The notes under the pieces were generated by a model that saw only the letters and a list, made by a program, of their open reading frames with translations, was not told where the DNA came from and ran no database searches. A DNA stretch of 64,000 bases, taken from NCBI GenBank assembly GCA_003255065.1, contig QAOA01007503.1, positions 185,504 through 249,503 of the forward strand, given 5' to 3'. How positions within the stretch are numbered: the first letter of the stretch is position 1; the number at the start of each line of letters is the position of its first letter. Origin of the DNA: Cercis canadensis. Its lineage: Eukaryota; Streptophyta; Magnoliopsida; Fabales; Fabaceae. The position numbers and the translations under genes are program-made. Shown piece by piece: positions 37,601-50,636 of this stretch.

Positions 37601-40600
37601 ATGTCACATTTCAAAAGTGAAATTGTCTTCATAGTCTTACAATATTTGTATGAGCAAGGTCAAGAGGAAGCTGCACATACGTATGTCTCTCTCTCTCCCT
37701 TCCCTTCCTCAAGATTTTGGCTTGAGGACTTTAATTTTATCATTATTCTTTTGGCATTATTAGTTGATTCTGCTTTGATCTTTTGATCCATAGGCTTGAG
37801 CGTGAAAGTGGGTTATACTTCAACATGAAATATTTTGAGCAATTAGCACTCACTGGGAATTGGGAAGAAGCTGAGCACTATTTGTCTGGTTTCACGAGCC
37901 TTTTTGACAATCAATTCTCAACTAGGACATACTTCCAATTGAGGAGGCAGAAATTCTTGGAGGCATTAGACAAGTAAGCTTATTAGTTGGTCTCCTTGAA
38001 GAAATTTCTTCCTTGCTTGCATATTATATTTTTATCTCATTCAAACATACAGTTCATAGCCAGTTCTTATTTGAAATTGTTTGGCTTGTTTTTTCAGGAA
38101 TGATCGTGTCAAGGCTTTAGATATCCTCCTCAAAGATCTGAAAGTTTTTCCTGAAGAAAATGTGTATAGAGGAATGACTCGGCTGTTGCAGTTAAATAAT
38201 ATAAGGTATGACTTGATTGCTAGTTTATATATGGAGTCAATAATAGTTTTTTATTTGACTATAATTTTTTCTTCCTGGTCCTAAACAGGGAACACCGGTC
38301 ACTTTTCTATTATCAAGATGCAAATTCTGAAAGGAAGAATATGATCGATCTTGTTAAGCAAAACATTGAGGCAAATCCTCAGTTTATTGGCAAACTGAAA
38401 TTTCCTTCCATTGCAAGTAGTCACAGGTTGTATCAACTGATAAACCAAAGGTTACACTCTATTTTCTCAACTCGAAGATGATGCTAGATATACATCATCT
38501 TCTTTTATGTTTGCCTCTATATTTGTTTCAGTTTAGCCGTGTTATGGCATAATAGTTTTGGTTGCACTGTTCACTACTCTTGTTGATATACACGGGTGCT
38601 TGTAACTAGTGATTTGTTATTCAAATTTTTCAGCTTCCTTTGGCAGCATGAATTTTGTCAAGCTCCTCTTAAAAATCCTACTTTAGAAACACTCTTCATG
38701 GACCATCTTTGTAGGCCAGATGGGATTGTTTCAGCTGCGAAAACAACAAATAATAGTTCCCCTGCAACTGCAAGTGCTAGTCAAAATGAAAATCATTCTG
38801 TTCAAACCCACAACAACTCAAAGCTCTGCAATTTATTGGAAGTTAACAGACCATCCCGGTTCCGGTCCTTGCAGCTTCCTGCTCATGTCAGAGCAAACAG
38901 GGTACGACATTCTTATGTATTCTTCTTCTTCTTAATTAATAAATTCTTTTTTTTTCTAAAACAGTATCACTAATTTTTTTTGGATATAACATTGAGAGAT
39001 GTGCCACGTGATAAATTGTTGTGAAGCTATCATCAGATTGCTTTAATTATATACTGAAAATATGATAGCCAATTGCAAATGCAGTTTGAATTCCCATTTA
39101 CATGTTGGCTTGTAAATTTCTTGATAACAAACCATAAAACAATACCAGTTAGGATCGGAGCCAATAAACTGGTACCACTTGTATCTGCATTGAGGATTCA
39201 ATTAAATACATTAAAATCGTATCCAGTGCCTAAAATTTTGAAGTGGGCCAACAACCTATATCAAGCACAAGATGGTAGTTTCAAGCCACAGAATATGTGT
39301 TTTGCACAAACGACTGTAAGATTGGATATACAAGATAAGAAACAATTATTCAACTACGTTTTATTTACGAAAAAAACTCTCATTAGCGTCCCTTATGATG
39401 AAGTACAGATTGTCAGACTAACTTACAGCAATGTGGGAAATGACATTTTGGCATTGACATCGAATGGTATTCATCTACTTTGGAAGTGGCCAGAAAGGGA
39501 AAAGGTAAGATGGAGAAATCATATTTTCTTTCTCTTTCATATGAGTGCTTAATTTCGTCCCCCCCTTCTGTTGTTCTTACTTTTCCTCAAAGTTGACTAT
39601 GTATTAAAGATGAGGTATTACATGTAGGCAACTACCAGAATTTCCCCTTCCTTATGGCATCCAAAGAATGGCCCTGAAATCATGAGAAATGACCTTGCGA
39701 GCGCCAACCCTCAAGACCCAATTTCCTGTTTTGCTTTGTCAAAGAATGATTCATATCTCATGTCAACATCAGGGGGGTTAATCTCCCTGCACAACGTGGC
39801 GACATTTAAGGTAACCTCAAAAGATGTAGTGTGCTATATATGCTCTCCTTAATTTCCTTGAAGTCTTAAATGCTGAAAATTTTCATATCATTTCAGTAGT
39901 TTCCTTTTTATCCAGTCACTCCTGAAGATCAAAAACTTAAAAGAATTAAATTAATAAGCTATATGCTTCAAAATATTCCAGGATGAGAATATATGGTTTC
40001 CATAGAGTTATTGCGTTGACTACTTTTTCTCATTACTGCATTGATTCATAAACATTATCTGTTTATTTTCTTTAATTTGTTGTAGTAAGCCCTAAACTAT
40101 TTTCACACCCCAATTAGTGTCAAGTGAACGTAGCTTTTTATACTGATAGTTTATAATCATGTTATGATATATAACACTTTTCCTGATAAAACAGACCGAG
40201 ATGACTATCATGACTCCACCACCTAGGCCGACATGTCTTGCCATCTATCCTCGGGATAATAATGTAGTCGCTATTGGCATGGATGATTTCAGTATAGTTA
40301 TGTACAATCTCTATTTTAATAAGGTATGTTTCTTCTTGATTTGAGAAAGAAGTAAGATTGCCTGCTGCTTAAAAGGATATTGAAGCAAGATTTTCATGTC
40401 TTTGATTTATGCAGCTCTTAAGCAAGCTTTGCGCCCACTTAAATAGAGTTACTGGCCTTGCCTTCTCAGAGACTTTGAATATTCTTGTTTCTGCTAATAT
40501 AGATTCTCAGGTTAGTATTTTTAAATTTTTTTCCATGCATGATGGTGACTGACGACCACCATTAACGTTTCAGAATTGGCTCCCATGTTTCTCAGCCAAT

Positions 40601-41757
40601 ATGAACTTTGTTTCCTTTCGCTGGTTGATTTAATCCTTAATAACTTATGGGCATAAGTCAAATACCCACAAAGAGGAAGGGAGCAACCAAAACAAAGTTT
40701 TATTTTTTGTTTTTTCCTGGGAAATTAATTGTTTTAATCTAAACCCAGTGTATGGTTAGAACTGAATTACTAATATGAACTATTGCTTTATTTTCATTTT
40801 ATTTCTCTTGCAGATTTTGGTATGGAACATGAATGGGTGGGTAATACAAAAAGCTAGAAACTTGCAGATAAATGGAAGGGAGAGACAGGCAACTCACGTT
40901 GAGTTTCACCGGGATCAGATATACTTCCTTGCTGTATGTGATACTTATCTTGGAATTTATGAAGCAAGAGAACTAGGATGCATCAGCCAGGTTGTCTCTT
41001 CTTTTCCAAACATAAGATTCATGTGTTATCTTCAAATTAAAGTTATGCTGTTTGTTGAGGAAACAATTTTTTTTTTTTTTTTGTTGGGTCGTTTCATATT
41101 CATACCAGTGGGTTCCGGAAGGTTCTGTGGTTATCTCCCAGGCAACATTCTCATGTGATGGCGAGATGGTGTATGCCTGTTTTGTTGACGGGACTTTGAT
41201 AGTATTTGAAGCTTTAAGTCTTCAACAGCGTTGTAGGATTAATCGCTCTGCTTACCTTTTCGCTTCAAGGTATGTTTTCTGTTTTGGGGCGAGTTATGCG
41301 GCACAGCTTTATAATATTAGCTAATTGCAGTATTTGAGTTCTAGAGTTCAAGTCATGATTTTATCCACTTTCACTGCATAACGACAACAGCATGAGAAAC
41401 TGTTAAATTACTGTGTTTTACCCTACGATATCACACTCCAAATAGTGTATCTAAATGTAGACAGAGAGAGATAATTGGAATAATACTCAAAGGTTATGAA
41501 TTATATTAACATTGATCCGTTATTTGTTTACCCCTGCTGAATTGTGATTATGTAATTTTGTGGCTGCATGCAGATTGAGCGTCTACCCACTTGCTATTGC
41601 TGCACATCCACATAACCCAACCCAGTTTGTAGTGGGGCTCACAGATGGTAGGGTTTTTGTGTTGGAGCCTCGCCGACCAGGAGGTGCTTGGAGCTTGTTG
41701 GGAGGAACCAAGATTAAGGACGAACCCATCCAAATTGATTCATCACTGAATTTATAA
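37601..41757 (+). CDS. TOPLESS-like C: TPD plus one WD40 propeller
   Basis: Twelve exons (37601-37680, 37794-37973, 38098-38205, 38289-38450, 38634-38901, 39409-39504, 39628-39810, 40195-40323, 40415-40510, 40814-40990, 41109-41269, 41574-41757) give 607 residues. LisH (VLQYLYEQGQEEAA), CTLH (LERESGLYFNMKYFEQL; RRQKFLEALDK) and CRA parts fill about 1-190. Exon 5 (268 nt) carries the end of the TPD, a Ser/Asn-rich linker and then FRSLQLPAHVRANR, which is the lead-in to the second propeller of TOPLESS. The WD40 part (267-607) has IVRLTYSNVGNDILAL, LSKNDSYLMSTSGG, AIGMDDFSIVMYN and PLAIAAHP, and shares exon lengths of 129 and 96 nt with TPL-like A. The first propeller is missing. All splice sites are canonical and the frame is intact. 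Probably nuclear co-repressor function, not proven. Confidence 0.9.
39073..39408 (+). other. Open reading frame inside TPL-like C intron 5
   Basis: The intron between exons 5 and 6 (38902-39408) is open, in frame with exon 6, from at least 39073 to its acceptor. It encodes about 112 residues without a stop, including KLVPLVSALRIQL and KILKWANNLYQAQDG. Full retention from exon 5 would meet a stop at about 38971, so it could only be used from an internal start or an alternative acceptor. I recognise no family. The plain splice gives a better match to TOPLESS. Confidence 0.35.
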
Positions 41758-41759
41758 TT

Positions 41760-43680
41760 TTGTCCTGAGAAAATTAATTTATTTTTTTTATGATTTTTTT
41801 AGTATTTTTTACTATGACTCTTGATTTGAATATAAAATTCATAAGTATTGAAAACGATTTTAATACTACTCAGTTATATGCATTTGGTCATAAAAATTAT
41901 GATTTTTCCAATACAAGATATGATCCATGAACGTGATTCATTAACTAATATTTATGCTTCAATCTATTTTTAGTAATTGATTGGTATGATCTTAAATGCT
42001 TCTATCTATTTATTTGTATGGCTTTTGCAATAAGCCTTGGTCAAATATCACTACTCATTCTTTTTGGTGGCTGATTTGGGATGAAGTTTCTTTCTAAATA
42101 TTACTGCTCAGTCTTTTTCTTCACGGATTTCCGTTGAATTTTTTACTCAAATACATTGAAAGAGCATTTTTAGATTCTTTCTGTCGGAAAAGAGAAAAAA
42201 GGAAAAAACTGTTTTACCCGAGAAATATGTGCTTCAATGGAGCTCAAGCTCAATATTAACCGTTACAGCGTTAATGGGTTCCACCACCATTTAAAAAAAA
42301 AAAAAAAAAAACAAGAGCATTTAAATGAAAAGAGAAGAGATCCCCTTAATCCAAAATTGAGGCGAACGAAAGAGCTCTCGTTTTCTTTACTACTTCCCTT
42401 TCTTTTATGTTTTGCTATTTTTTCATTGGCCATTAGAAATTTGCTTTTATATGAATAACCTTTTGACGACGAACAAAGTTGTGTGCCAACAAAAAAATTG
42501 CGTGTTACCAAAAAAACTAATAAAATGCTGGTTGAAATAGCCGTAGAAAATTCATAAACGTAATGATAAGTCAATAACTAAGACATATTAACCCTCTATG
42601 GAGTATTTACTTAGAGTCGATTCTTAATATACTGTCTGTATAAGTGCATTTTAAAATATCACCTCTTTTATGCTACTATTTGTTAAAAGGCTTAATTGCA
42701 ATTTTGGTTCCCTTATTTTAACCACTTGAACGTTTTGATCCCCCTTCTTTAAAAATAAACTATTGAGTCCCTCTATATTCATAAAATGTACAATTTTAGT
42801 CTATTTATCTTTAAGTCAAAATTTCTAGGTTTATTTCAATGTGTAAAATTCTTTGATTCATAATCCCACCGTTCAGATTGAAGGATTACATCTTATGAAC
42901 CTTCTCACTAAATTTTAGCTCGATCTAACGGTGGGACTCAGCCAAAATACCAAAATCATAATTTTTCATCTAATCGCAAAATTTAGACTTTTTTACCGTT
43001 AGATCGAGCTAAAATTTAATTTGGAGATTCACAAGACGTAGCTCTTCAATATGAACGGTGAGATTATAAATCATAGAACTTCACACCTTGAAATAAACCT
43101 AAAAATTTTGACTTAAAGATAAATGGATTAAACTTGTACATTTTATGAATATGGAGGGACTCAATAGTTCATTTTTAAAGAAGGGAGACCAAAACATTCA
43201 AGTGGTTAAAATATGAGGACCAAAATTACAATTAAACCTTGTTAAAAAGAATAGTAAAACCCATAGTAATACTCAATGTGAAACATATTTACCGCATTTA
43301 CAATTTTACACCACTAATTTGGTTAAAAAATGCATAATAGTCTCATTAATATTAACTATAATTTTGAACAATAAAATACCATAAGTTTATGGATTTTAAT
43401 TTTGTAATTAAAAATGTTAACACTTGAAAAGTGTATAAAATTGAAAATATATCACACCATAAATATTAATTACCAGACTCGGTATTTCATTGTTTTACTC
43501 TTAAAATATAATTCAAATGCCGCTTGAACTAGCTTCCACGATTAAAGACAGGCAATATATATTAGTGGCAGCGATCTATAAACAAGGATTTAATATCCAA
43601 ATGTTCGTAGCTTAAATGTTAATAGTCAATGATAAGAAAATGAAATTGCTGAATGCCCCATCAGAGGAGGGGCAAGATCT
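41760..43680. other. Convergent spacer between TPL-like C and MEMO
   Basis: Holds the 3' UTRs of two converging genes, a short A run (42292-42311) and the foldback MITE at 42689-43238. No gene seen. Confidence 0.5.
42689..43238. mobile_element. Foldback MITE with 9-bp target duplication
   Basis: The 550-bp unit starts GGCTTAATTGCAATTTTGGT and ends with its inverse (ACCAAAATTACAATTAAACC). The arms pair over about 240 bp each, leaving a short centre near 42960. It is flanked by the 9-bp direct repeat TTGTTAAAA (42680-42688 and 43239-43247). Long inverted repeats with a 9-bp duplication point to the Mutator-like superfamily. No transposase inside. Confidence 0.85.
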
Positions 43681-43860
43681 TCAACTAGAGCTTGAACCAT
43701 CAACCTTTGCGGCGGCAGATGCATAACTTACACTACTGTCCCTTGTCGTTTTGCATTGACTGGACTGCTCATAGCAAAGGAACTTGATTTTTATCTTTGT
43801 CGAGCTGTTTCTCAGCATCTGAACAAATTGCATAGACCAAAAAAAAAAAAAAAAAAAAAN

Positions 43861-43891
<31 letters not shown>

Positions 43892-46800
43892 ATTACCATC
43901 AAACAGAAAAACTCATCTAATGTGGTGAAAAGCAACATAAAGACAAAATTCCTTTGGTATTAGATGATCCATATTTGAAAATTCCAGGTTAAATCCTTAT
44001 CTAGAAAGTTTTAAGTCTCACATAACAAACATCTTTAACTCTAAACATCAGCAATGATTTAAATTTTTGAAAACCAGAAAAAATTATTAAATAGGAACTC
44101 CTAAGGATTTTCCCATCCTATTTGCTATCTCAATCACATTCTTCAATCTTTCACAAATTTGACATCAGATGCCTCAAAATTAATCTCATATAACAGTGCA
44201 ATGACAATGAATAGAGGTCCCACTTCACCAGATACATGGGATCTTTAGTAATGCAAATTTCATAAATTTTAAACATATACCATGCAACTTTGATGGACGC
44301 GCTGCCAATTGATCTACCTCAGGTTGGGCTTATTTATCAAGGCTCATGATCTCAAGGATAATTAGTAGAGAGTACAGAGTATCATATATAGCCTTTCCAG
44401 AATGAGAAATAGAATGAAAACCAACGAACTACCAGCATTCTTTTTATATCTTCGTTGTTTGTTTTCTTTTTGGTGGTCGTAGGGTGCGCAAATTTGATGA
44501 CAGATCCCTCTCTTAGGATATTATGGTAATTTACAAGGCACTTACATGGAGAAAAACGCTAATGGGATGCCTTCCACATATTGTATTGTCATAGTCCAAC
44601 AGATACTGTTTGAATGCATCTGGATCTCCTGTTTCTATGATATCCATGCCCATCTTGTCTAAAGCCTCAATAGATTTGTAAATAGGCCCATGTTTTTTCT
44701 CATAGTGCATGTAGTTAAATCTGAATCAAAACACCAGTCAACAATAAGTCAGGCAGAATATAGAATTAAATGGATCAACTTGGATTAAAAAGATGACACC
44801 AGCTTCAAACTAGTCAGCTTTACATAACCATGGACAATATGAAGGCCCAGTAAAGTAATATCTAGGTAATCTCTGACCACTGTCAGAACCTTAAAAAAGC
44901 AACCTGTAAGAAATGGTTTCGTCATCTAAGCTTATCCTAATAAAAAAATCAAAATTATGATTGAAATAAAATGTAAATAACATCTATCATCTAACTGGAA
45001 ATATCAAATAAATAAACTATGGAAGTACTCTATATCTCAGGGGTGGTCAAGCTCAAGAGGACATAAGCAGATTTTGAATAACTAATTTGTGTGTGTGTGT
45101 GTTTTTTAGCACATCAGACAATTAAATGAGTTTATAGTAGCAAGACCTTGGAGAATAATCAGGTAATTAACATGTAAACTGTAGATATTACATACCGTGA
45201 CCCCCAATGACAAAAATCTGATGACACGGAAAAGAAATTATTTGGATCATCCACATATTTTGCAAGTAACTGCCCGTACATGGCTTCATTCCCAGCACTA
45301 ACAGCACCAACCAAAATGGGTACAACCTTTACCTGGTGCCTGCATCAATACCATAAATTCAGTCTCTACTGTTAAGTTTCAGAACAAAAATTTCTACCTA
45401 ACATGATTTACCCTTCAAATACTTTAGCGAGATATGGCAAGTGCATTTCCATGCTATGTTCAGCCTCATCAATGCGAATATCCATCAGTTCAAACTTTCC
45501 CGTGGCTTTAAGCTCCTCAATGACTGGTAAGATAACAAAAATGAATCATCAAGAGAAACCAATATTAAAAAATATGAAAATTGAACCACTTTAGCTTGTT
45601 AAATTGTTTCAAATATTCCACACATATGCATACCTAATGAATAGAAAACCAGAATCAGAATAATTTGAATTTCCATATGCAGATCATTATTTCTATTTCA
45701 CACATTATAGAAACTAAGACATAGGCAAGCATGTAATTACATATAAGAAAATTTTTCTTTAATTTCCATAGATAATAGGAAGTTGGTTTATCCAACCCTC
45801 TTCAAGGTATTGCATCCAAATTTTCTTTATCACCATTTTATCTTTTTATTGGCCATTTTCAGCAGTAGATAATTTCCTTTAAGGCCCCCCAGCTTACCAT
45901 CGTTTATCTATATTCTACAAAGAAAAGTCACGCTGCATTCATCAGAAAAAACCACGTCCTTACAGAACATATAGACAAGATTTACCGATGAAATATAGAT
46001 TAAAATATAAATATCAGTACCTTCCAAATCAATAGGCAGGTCCCCTATGGGTGTCTTGTAAACTGTGGCAGTTGAAAGAGCACATTTTGGAGTGTAATAG
46101 TGGTGAGAAGGACCAAGAAGGAAAACCCGTGTACTGAAATTGTAAAATAATAAAAGAAAATCCAACAATTAGCAGCGAGCAGTATAGCACAAGGAAAGCA
46201 TGCAAGAGTTAAAAGGGGAAGAGAGAATAGGAATGGAGGCAGAGGGGCAAACAAAAAATCTACGTACATGCTAGATGGATCAATGTTTCCAAAGGCATAA
46301 GCAGCAGCTCGTCCTGAATAAGAATAACCAGCATGTCTAGCATTCCAGGCACCCAATAGTTGAAGTACATCTGAATTAGTTCAAATCACAAATAATTTTT
46401 TTTAAAAAAAAAAAAAGTGCAGAGTGTTGCAACTTACGGAGCTATTACTCCTCGTACATCAGGAGATTTGGTCAGGCCAGATGATCTAAGCCATCCTTCA
46501 AGCTCTTCTGCTAGCTGTTTAGCTGAAAAGAGAGATACTTCAAAAATTAGCTTGAAAACAACCGTGTGGATAAAATGTTGCTACCTGCATGTATACCAAC
46601 ATAGAAAGCATTGAAGGAACTTAAAAGAGTGATCTTAATGCTTCTTATCGACCAACTTCTAGAATTAGTTCCAAGCAGTACGAGCCTTACTGTTCTACAT
46701 AATTTTCAAATAATCAACGAAAAACTGTAATACTCATATCAAACTTGGTTATTTATCCAACAGCACCCAGTTTAAGCACCGTTTCCGGATGCAGAAAAAT

Positions 46801-47099
46801 CAACGAGAAACTAATTTAAAGCGCAAAACCCTTCAACCTGATCAAAATTCCCTCCAGCAATTCAACGAAATACCTTATTCCTAATTCTTATTGCTAGTTG
46901 TAAAAGCATCTATCTTTCGATCGAAAGCACATGATTAATAGAAATTAGCAGTCAATTTTCGTCTTTTTCTTGTGACTATATTCCTCCCACCCATTGCGTG
47001 AGAGACAAAGAGAGACGGAGGAAGAGCGTGTTAAAACTGAGACTTACGATTGTCAGTGTACCAGGAACCGGCATGGGATGCCCTCCTGACCTTCTCCAT
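43681..47099 (-). CDS. MEMO1-family protein
   Basis: Eight exons (47099-47048, 46522-46438, 46336-46268, 46133-46021, 45523-45412, 45339-45196, 44720-44546, 43818-43681) give 295 residues, the usual family length. The fold is related to class III extradiol dioxygenases. Signatures: [17 protein letters not shown] (His47), [10 protein letters not shown] (His79/80), [22 protein letters not shown] and NTICGRHPI (Cys240). These His and Cys residues correspond to the metal site of human MEMO1 (His49, His81, Cys244). The human protein has been linked to cell motility signalling and metal handling; the plant role is not established. The intron before the last exon carries a long A run broken by an N at 43860. 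By memory it matches At2g25280. Confidence 0.92.
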
Positions 47100-47239
47100 A
47101 ACTGGAGATTTGAGTTTATGATAGAATTTAGAGAGAATTTTGGGAATTGAAAAAACCCTAGAACAAGATACTAATAATCGAATGCCTTCACTGATCTGAA
47201 CAGATTATTTCAGAAAGAGAAAGTAGAATATATATATAG

Positions 47240-50200
47240 TTGAACTTTGAGAGTCGGACGGTGATATAGAAATAGAATACAACTGGGGAGCCACTTCTTG
47301 AGTCCGATTCTTCTCACTCGTTCCTATTGTATTTCAAGTTCTTTTTGCTACAGCTTTCCTACTTCTAGACTTCTAGTTGTTTTCGTATTTGCGTATTCAA
47401 AACTTAGATTAATACAAAATTAAGCAACATTATTCTAGACATGAAAAAGTAAACAGTGCCAACTTCGTTGTAAATTAATTGGTTACAAAGTTTTTCTTAT
47501 AAAAAAATAATTTTGTGGTCAAAATTTTTCATTAATTGAGACTTTATTAACAAAATAAAAATTTTAAAGTGCTCTCACATAAAACTATATATATGAGTAC
47601 TTTAACAATAAAACTCTTAAAATAAGTAATTCGCCTAAAAGTTAGAGTTAAATCTTAATTCTTGAGTTATAAAAAAATAAATAAATATTATTACTATTTA
47701 GTTAGATAATTATTTTAAAAAAAAATAAAAGTTGTGAACATGATATTTGATTCGTTATTCGCCTTTTTTTTTGTTTTTACATATTTATTAAAATATCCTT
47801 TTCCAAAAACAAAACTAAAATATTCAATAAAATAATTGCTATAGAAAATAATTTCAATTGAGACGGCTACAATACAATCCAAGAGGAGTGTGCAAATTAA
47901 TATCTCTCAGTTTCATCTTCCCACTCTGGAACTTTTTCTTTTTGAGGTAAAATAATTTATTTTGTTTTATTAGCTTCTTTTTTTATCTTTCAAAAGTAAG
48001 AGGATTCAGCGCAGCTATGGGAAATCAAAAGGCAGAGAGTTTTACTGGAAGTAACCGCACCGTGTAATTGAGCCAGTCAGCCTAAAACTGAAAACCAGTC
48101 ATAATAATGAATACTTCATGGGAAACAGGGTGCCTTGGAGTACAAAAGAAAAGACAGCGATGCCTAAAATCAATTACACAATGAGAAAAGGATATCAGAC
48201 AGAAATGGGATGTATGAAATGAAATTTGATTTTCCAAATCAAACGAAACAAGGCAAATTGATCCCTTGTCTACACTATAGTATATACTATATAGACTACC
48301 TCACTTACATCTTTCAAGCGTGATTGAACATAAAACGCCGAAGGTAGTTCAAACATGGCAAAGGAAAAGATAGGATATAGTAAAGAGCGATATGAAACAA
48401 TAATACTATACTCTTCTATATAACACCAATAAATTGTTACAAATGACAATTTGGCGACCTAAATAATCAACATACCTCCAACTAATCAGCAAACTGAACA
48501 ATTAAAGCTTACGCCAACTAGCTCACACCAACAAATGCAATCATATACCCATATTACAGCTGTAAACAACAGAAACTTTGCAGCAAACCCCCCAAAAATG
48601 AAAACAATATAATCAGGCTTTCCAGCCTATTTTCTCAATCTCGTATGCAACTCGCACAAAGAAGAAAAGAAAAAATCCACTCAGCTCCAATTCATGAGCT
48701 AAACAAATGCAGTATGGAGAAAAAATCCCTGCAATCAAAAGGCAAGAAATTAGTTCAGCCCAGCCACATGGATTTTAACATTGATAAAAACATATAGCTT
48801 AAAAGTAAATCAATAACTAAAATTAACAATTTTCAAATGTTACAACACTTATAAGTTAAAAGACAAATATCTGTAGATACCAAAGGGAGACAAACTTATG
48901 TAGCGGATTATATGTAACCCAAGCTTTTAATGTTGCCATCACATAATATGAACACTGGATATGGAGAAGATTATCACATGATTAATGTCTTCTTAAGTCA
49001 ACCAATTTCCATTCCAAGCCTATTGCAGAAAGCCAACACTTTCTTCCAGGGAAGGAAGTTAATCTTGAAAACAACTATTTCCAGGGGCCATAAAATAGAC
49101 ATCTTGCATAACAGCTTCTATTGATAGGCTTCAAAGTTATTAAACAATTTTAAAAACAAGAAGAGAAATTATACTCAGTCAGAACAAACGATTGACATTA
49201 TCTATCTTCAATTCTGCAACATAGTTCATATGAAACAAGACAAAACAACATGACACTGACAATTTATGTGGACAACAACCCAAAAGCAAATAAATCAGAG
49301 GCCAAAATCCCACTATATTTCCGTAGTAGCCTACAAATCTGAGCATTGATACGCCAATCAAACACAACGCATGGGCTCTGACATCGCTAAAACTCTTCAG
49401 AGTAACTCAAAAGTTCATACAACTGCCAAAACAAGTAAAGTTAAATGCTCTAAACTTCAGATATAACAGTGTTTACTTGTGACATTTCATGAGATGAATA
49501 ATTCATGCTTGTACAAAAGCCCCACCAACCTATGAAACAACTCAGGCAGATTTCACAGCTGCCTGCAGATTCAGATTATACAGACAGTGTAATTGAACTT
49601 TAAAGAGGCAGCTTTTAACCCAAGATCTTGTCAGAACCTTGACATGAAATATCACCATTTACAGACTACCGAAAATATCACCAGATTATGACATGAGTGT
49701 AATTTAGTTCACAACAACTTAGCTAATTGCCAATACATCTGATGAAACATAACATCTTACAGAACCATGTGTACAAAAATAAGAATATTGATTTAAAAAA
49801 AAAATCGTCCAATAAATCACTGTGCTGGTAGGTGCTGCTTCATTTTTTTAGTTTTTTGCTCCTTATCCTGTATTCTTTCTATTTGTGATTCTTATTCTTT
49901 CCTTCTTTCAGTAACTCAAATGTATATGCCAAGAAGGTTCCAAATCCATGATACAGCCTCCTTCCATCTTATGAAAGGGGTACCATCATTAGCAATGTCA
50001 TTTGAGCCCCAAACTACTTTCAGTAGGGAGGACTCTTCCCTTCTCCATAAACCTTTCATTTTGATGCTTTCTGTCATTTTTACAGAACTTATTTCTCACA
50101 ATCTCGCTAGAAAATCAACACAAATTTGAACATAATATTCCTTCCACTCGTCACCACTTGACTAATTAAAAGCCTCATCAATAACTTACATTGATTCTGT

Positions 50201-50600
50201 CATATGATGCAAACATCTTTGGCAGTTCTATGTGTATATAAGTATATTTCTGAAATTCCTACTAGGACTTTTTCTACCACAGTTTTATAGATATTCCGAT
50301 ATGATCTCTCAATAACATTCTGAATACAAAGTCATCACTACAAATTTGAGAGAGAAAATATAACTGCTGTCATGATTGAACCCAACAGGACAAACTTAAT
50401 TTGAATTTGCTTAACAACAGAAAACACCTATCCCCGTGATCCAGTCATGGGTTCATCTACTCCGCGCATATATCTACTGAAACCAAACTAATTTTTCAAA
50501 ACAGTTGAGAAGATTTTCTGCAATTGGATCATGGCAAACAGTACTGTAGACGAAGTAGAGTCTTGCGTACCTATAAAGCCAAGAAAACAGAAGCATTAAT
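47240..50600. other. Spacer between MEMO and PHOX genes
   Basis: 47100-48000 should contain the MEMO promoter and AT-rich DNA. From about 48100 to 50600 no coding frame can be supported, although the sequence is less AT-biased than a normal spacer. A candidate donor (GTACGC on the minus strand, near 50570) and a candidate acceptor (TTGCAG near 48732) would fit a long intron in the 3' UTR of the PHOX gene. RNA data are needed to decide. Short open frames here look like chance. Confidence 0.35.
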
Positions 50601-50636
50601 AATGCCTCCAAAGAATTCGAAACTCAAGAAGAGAAC

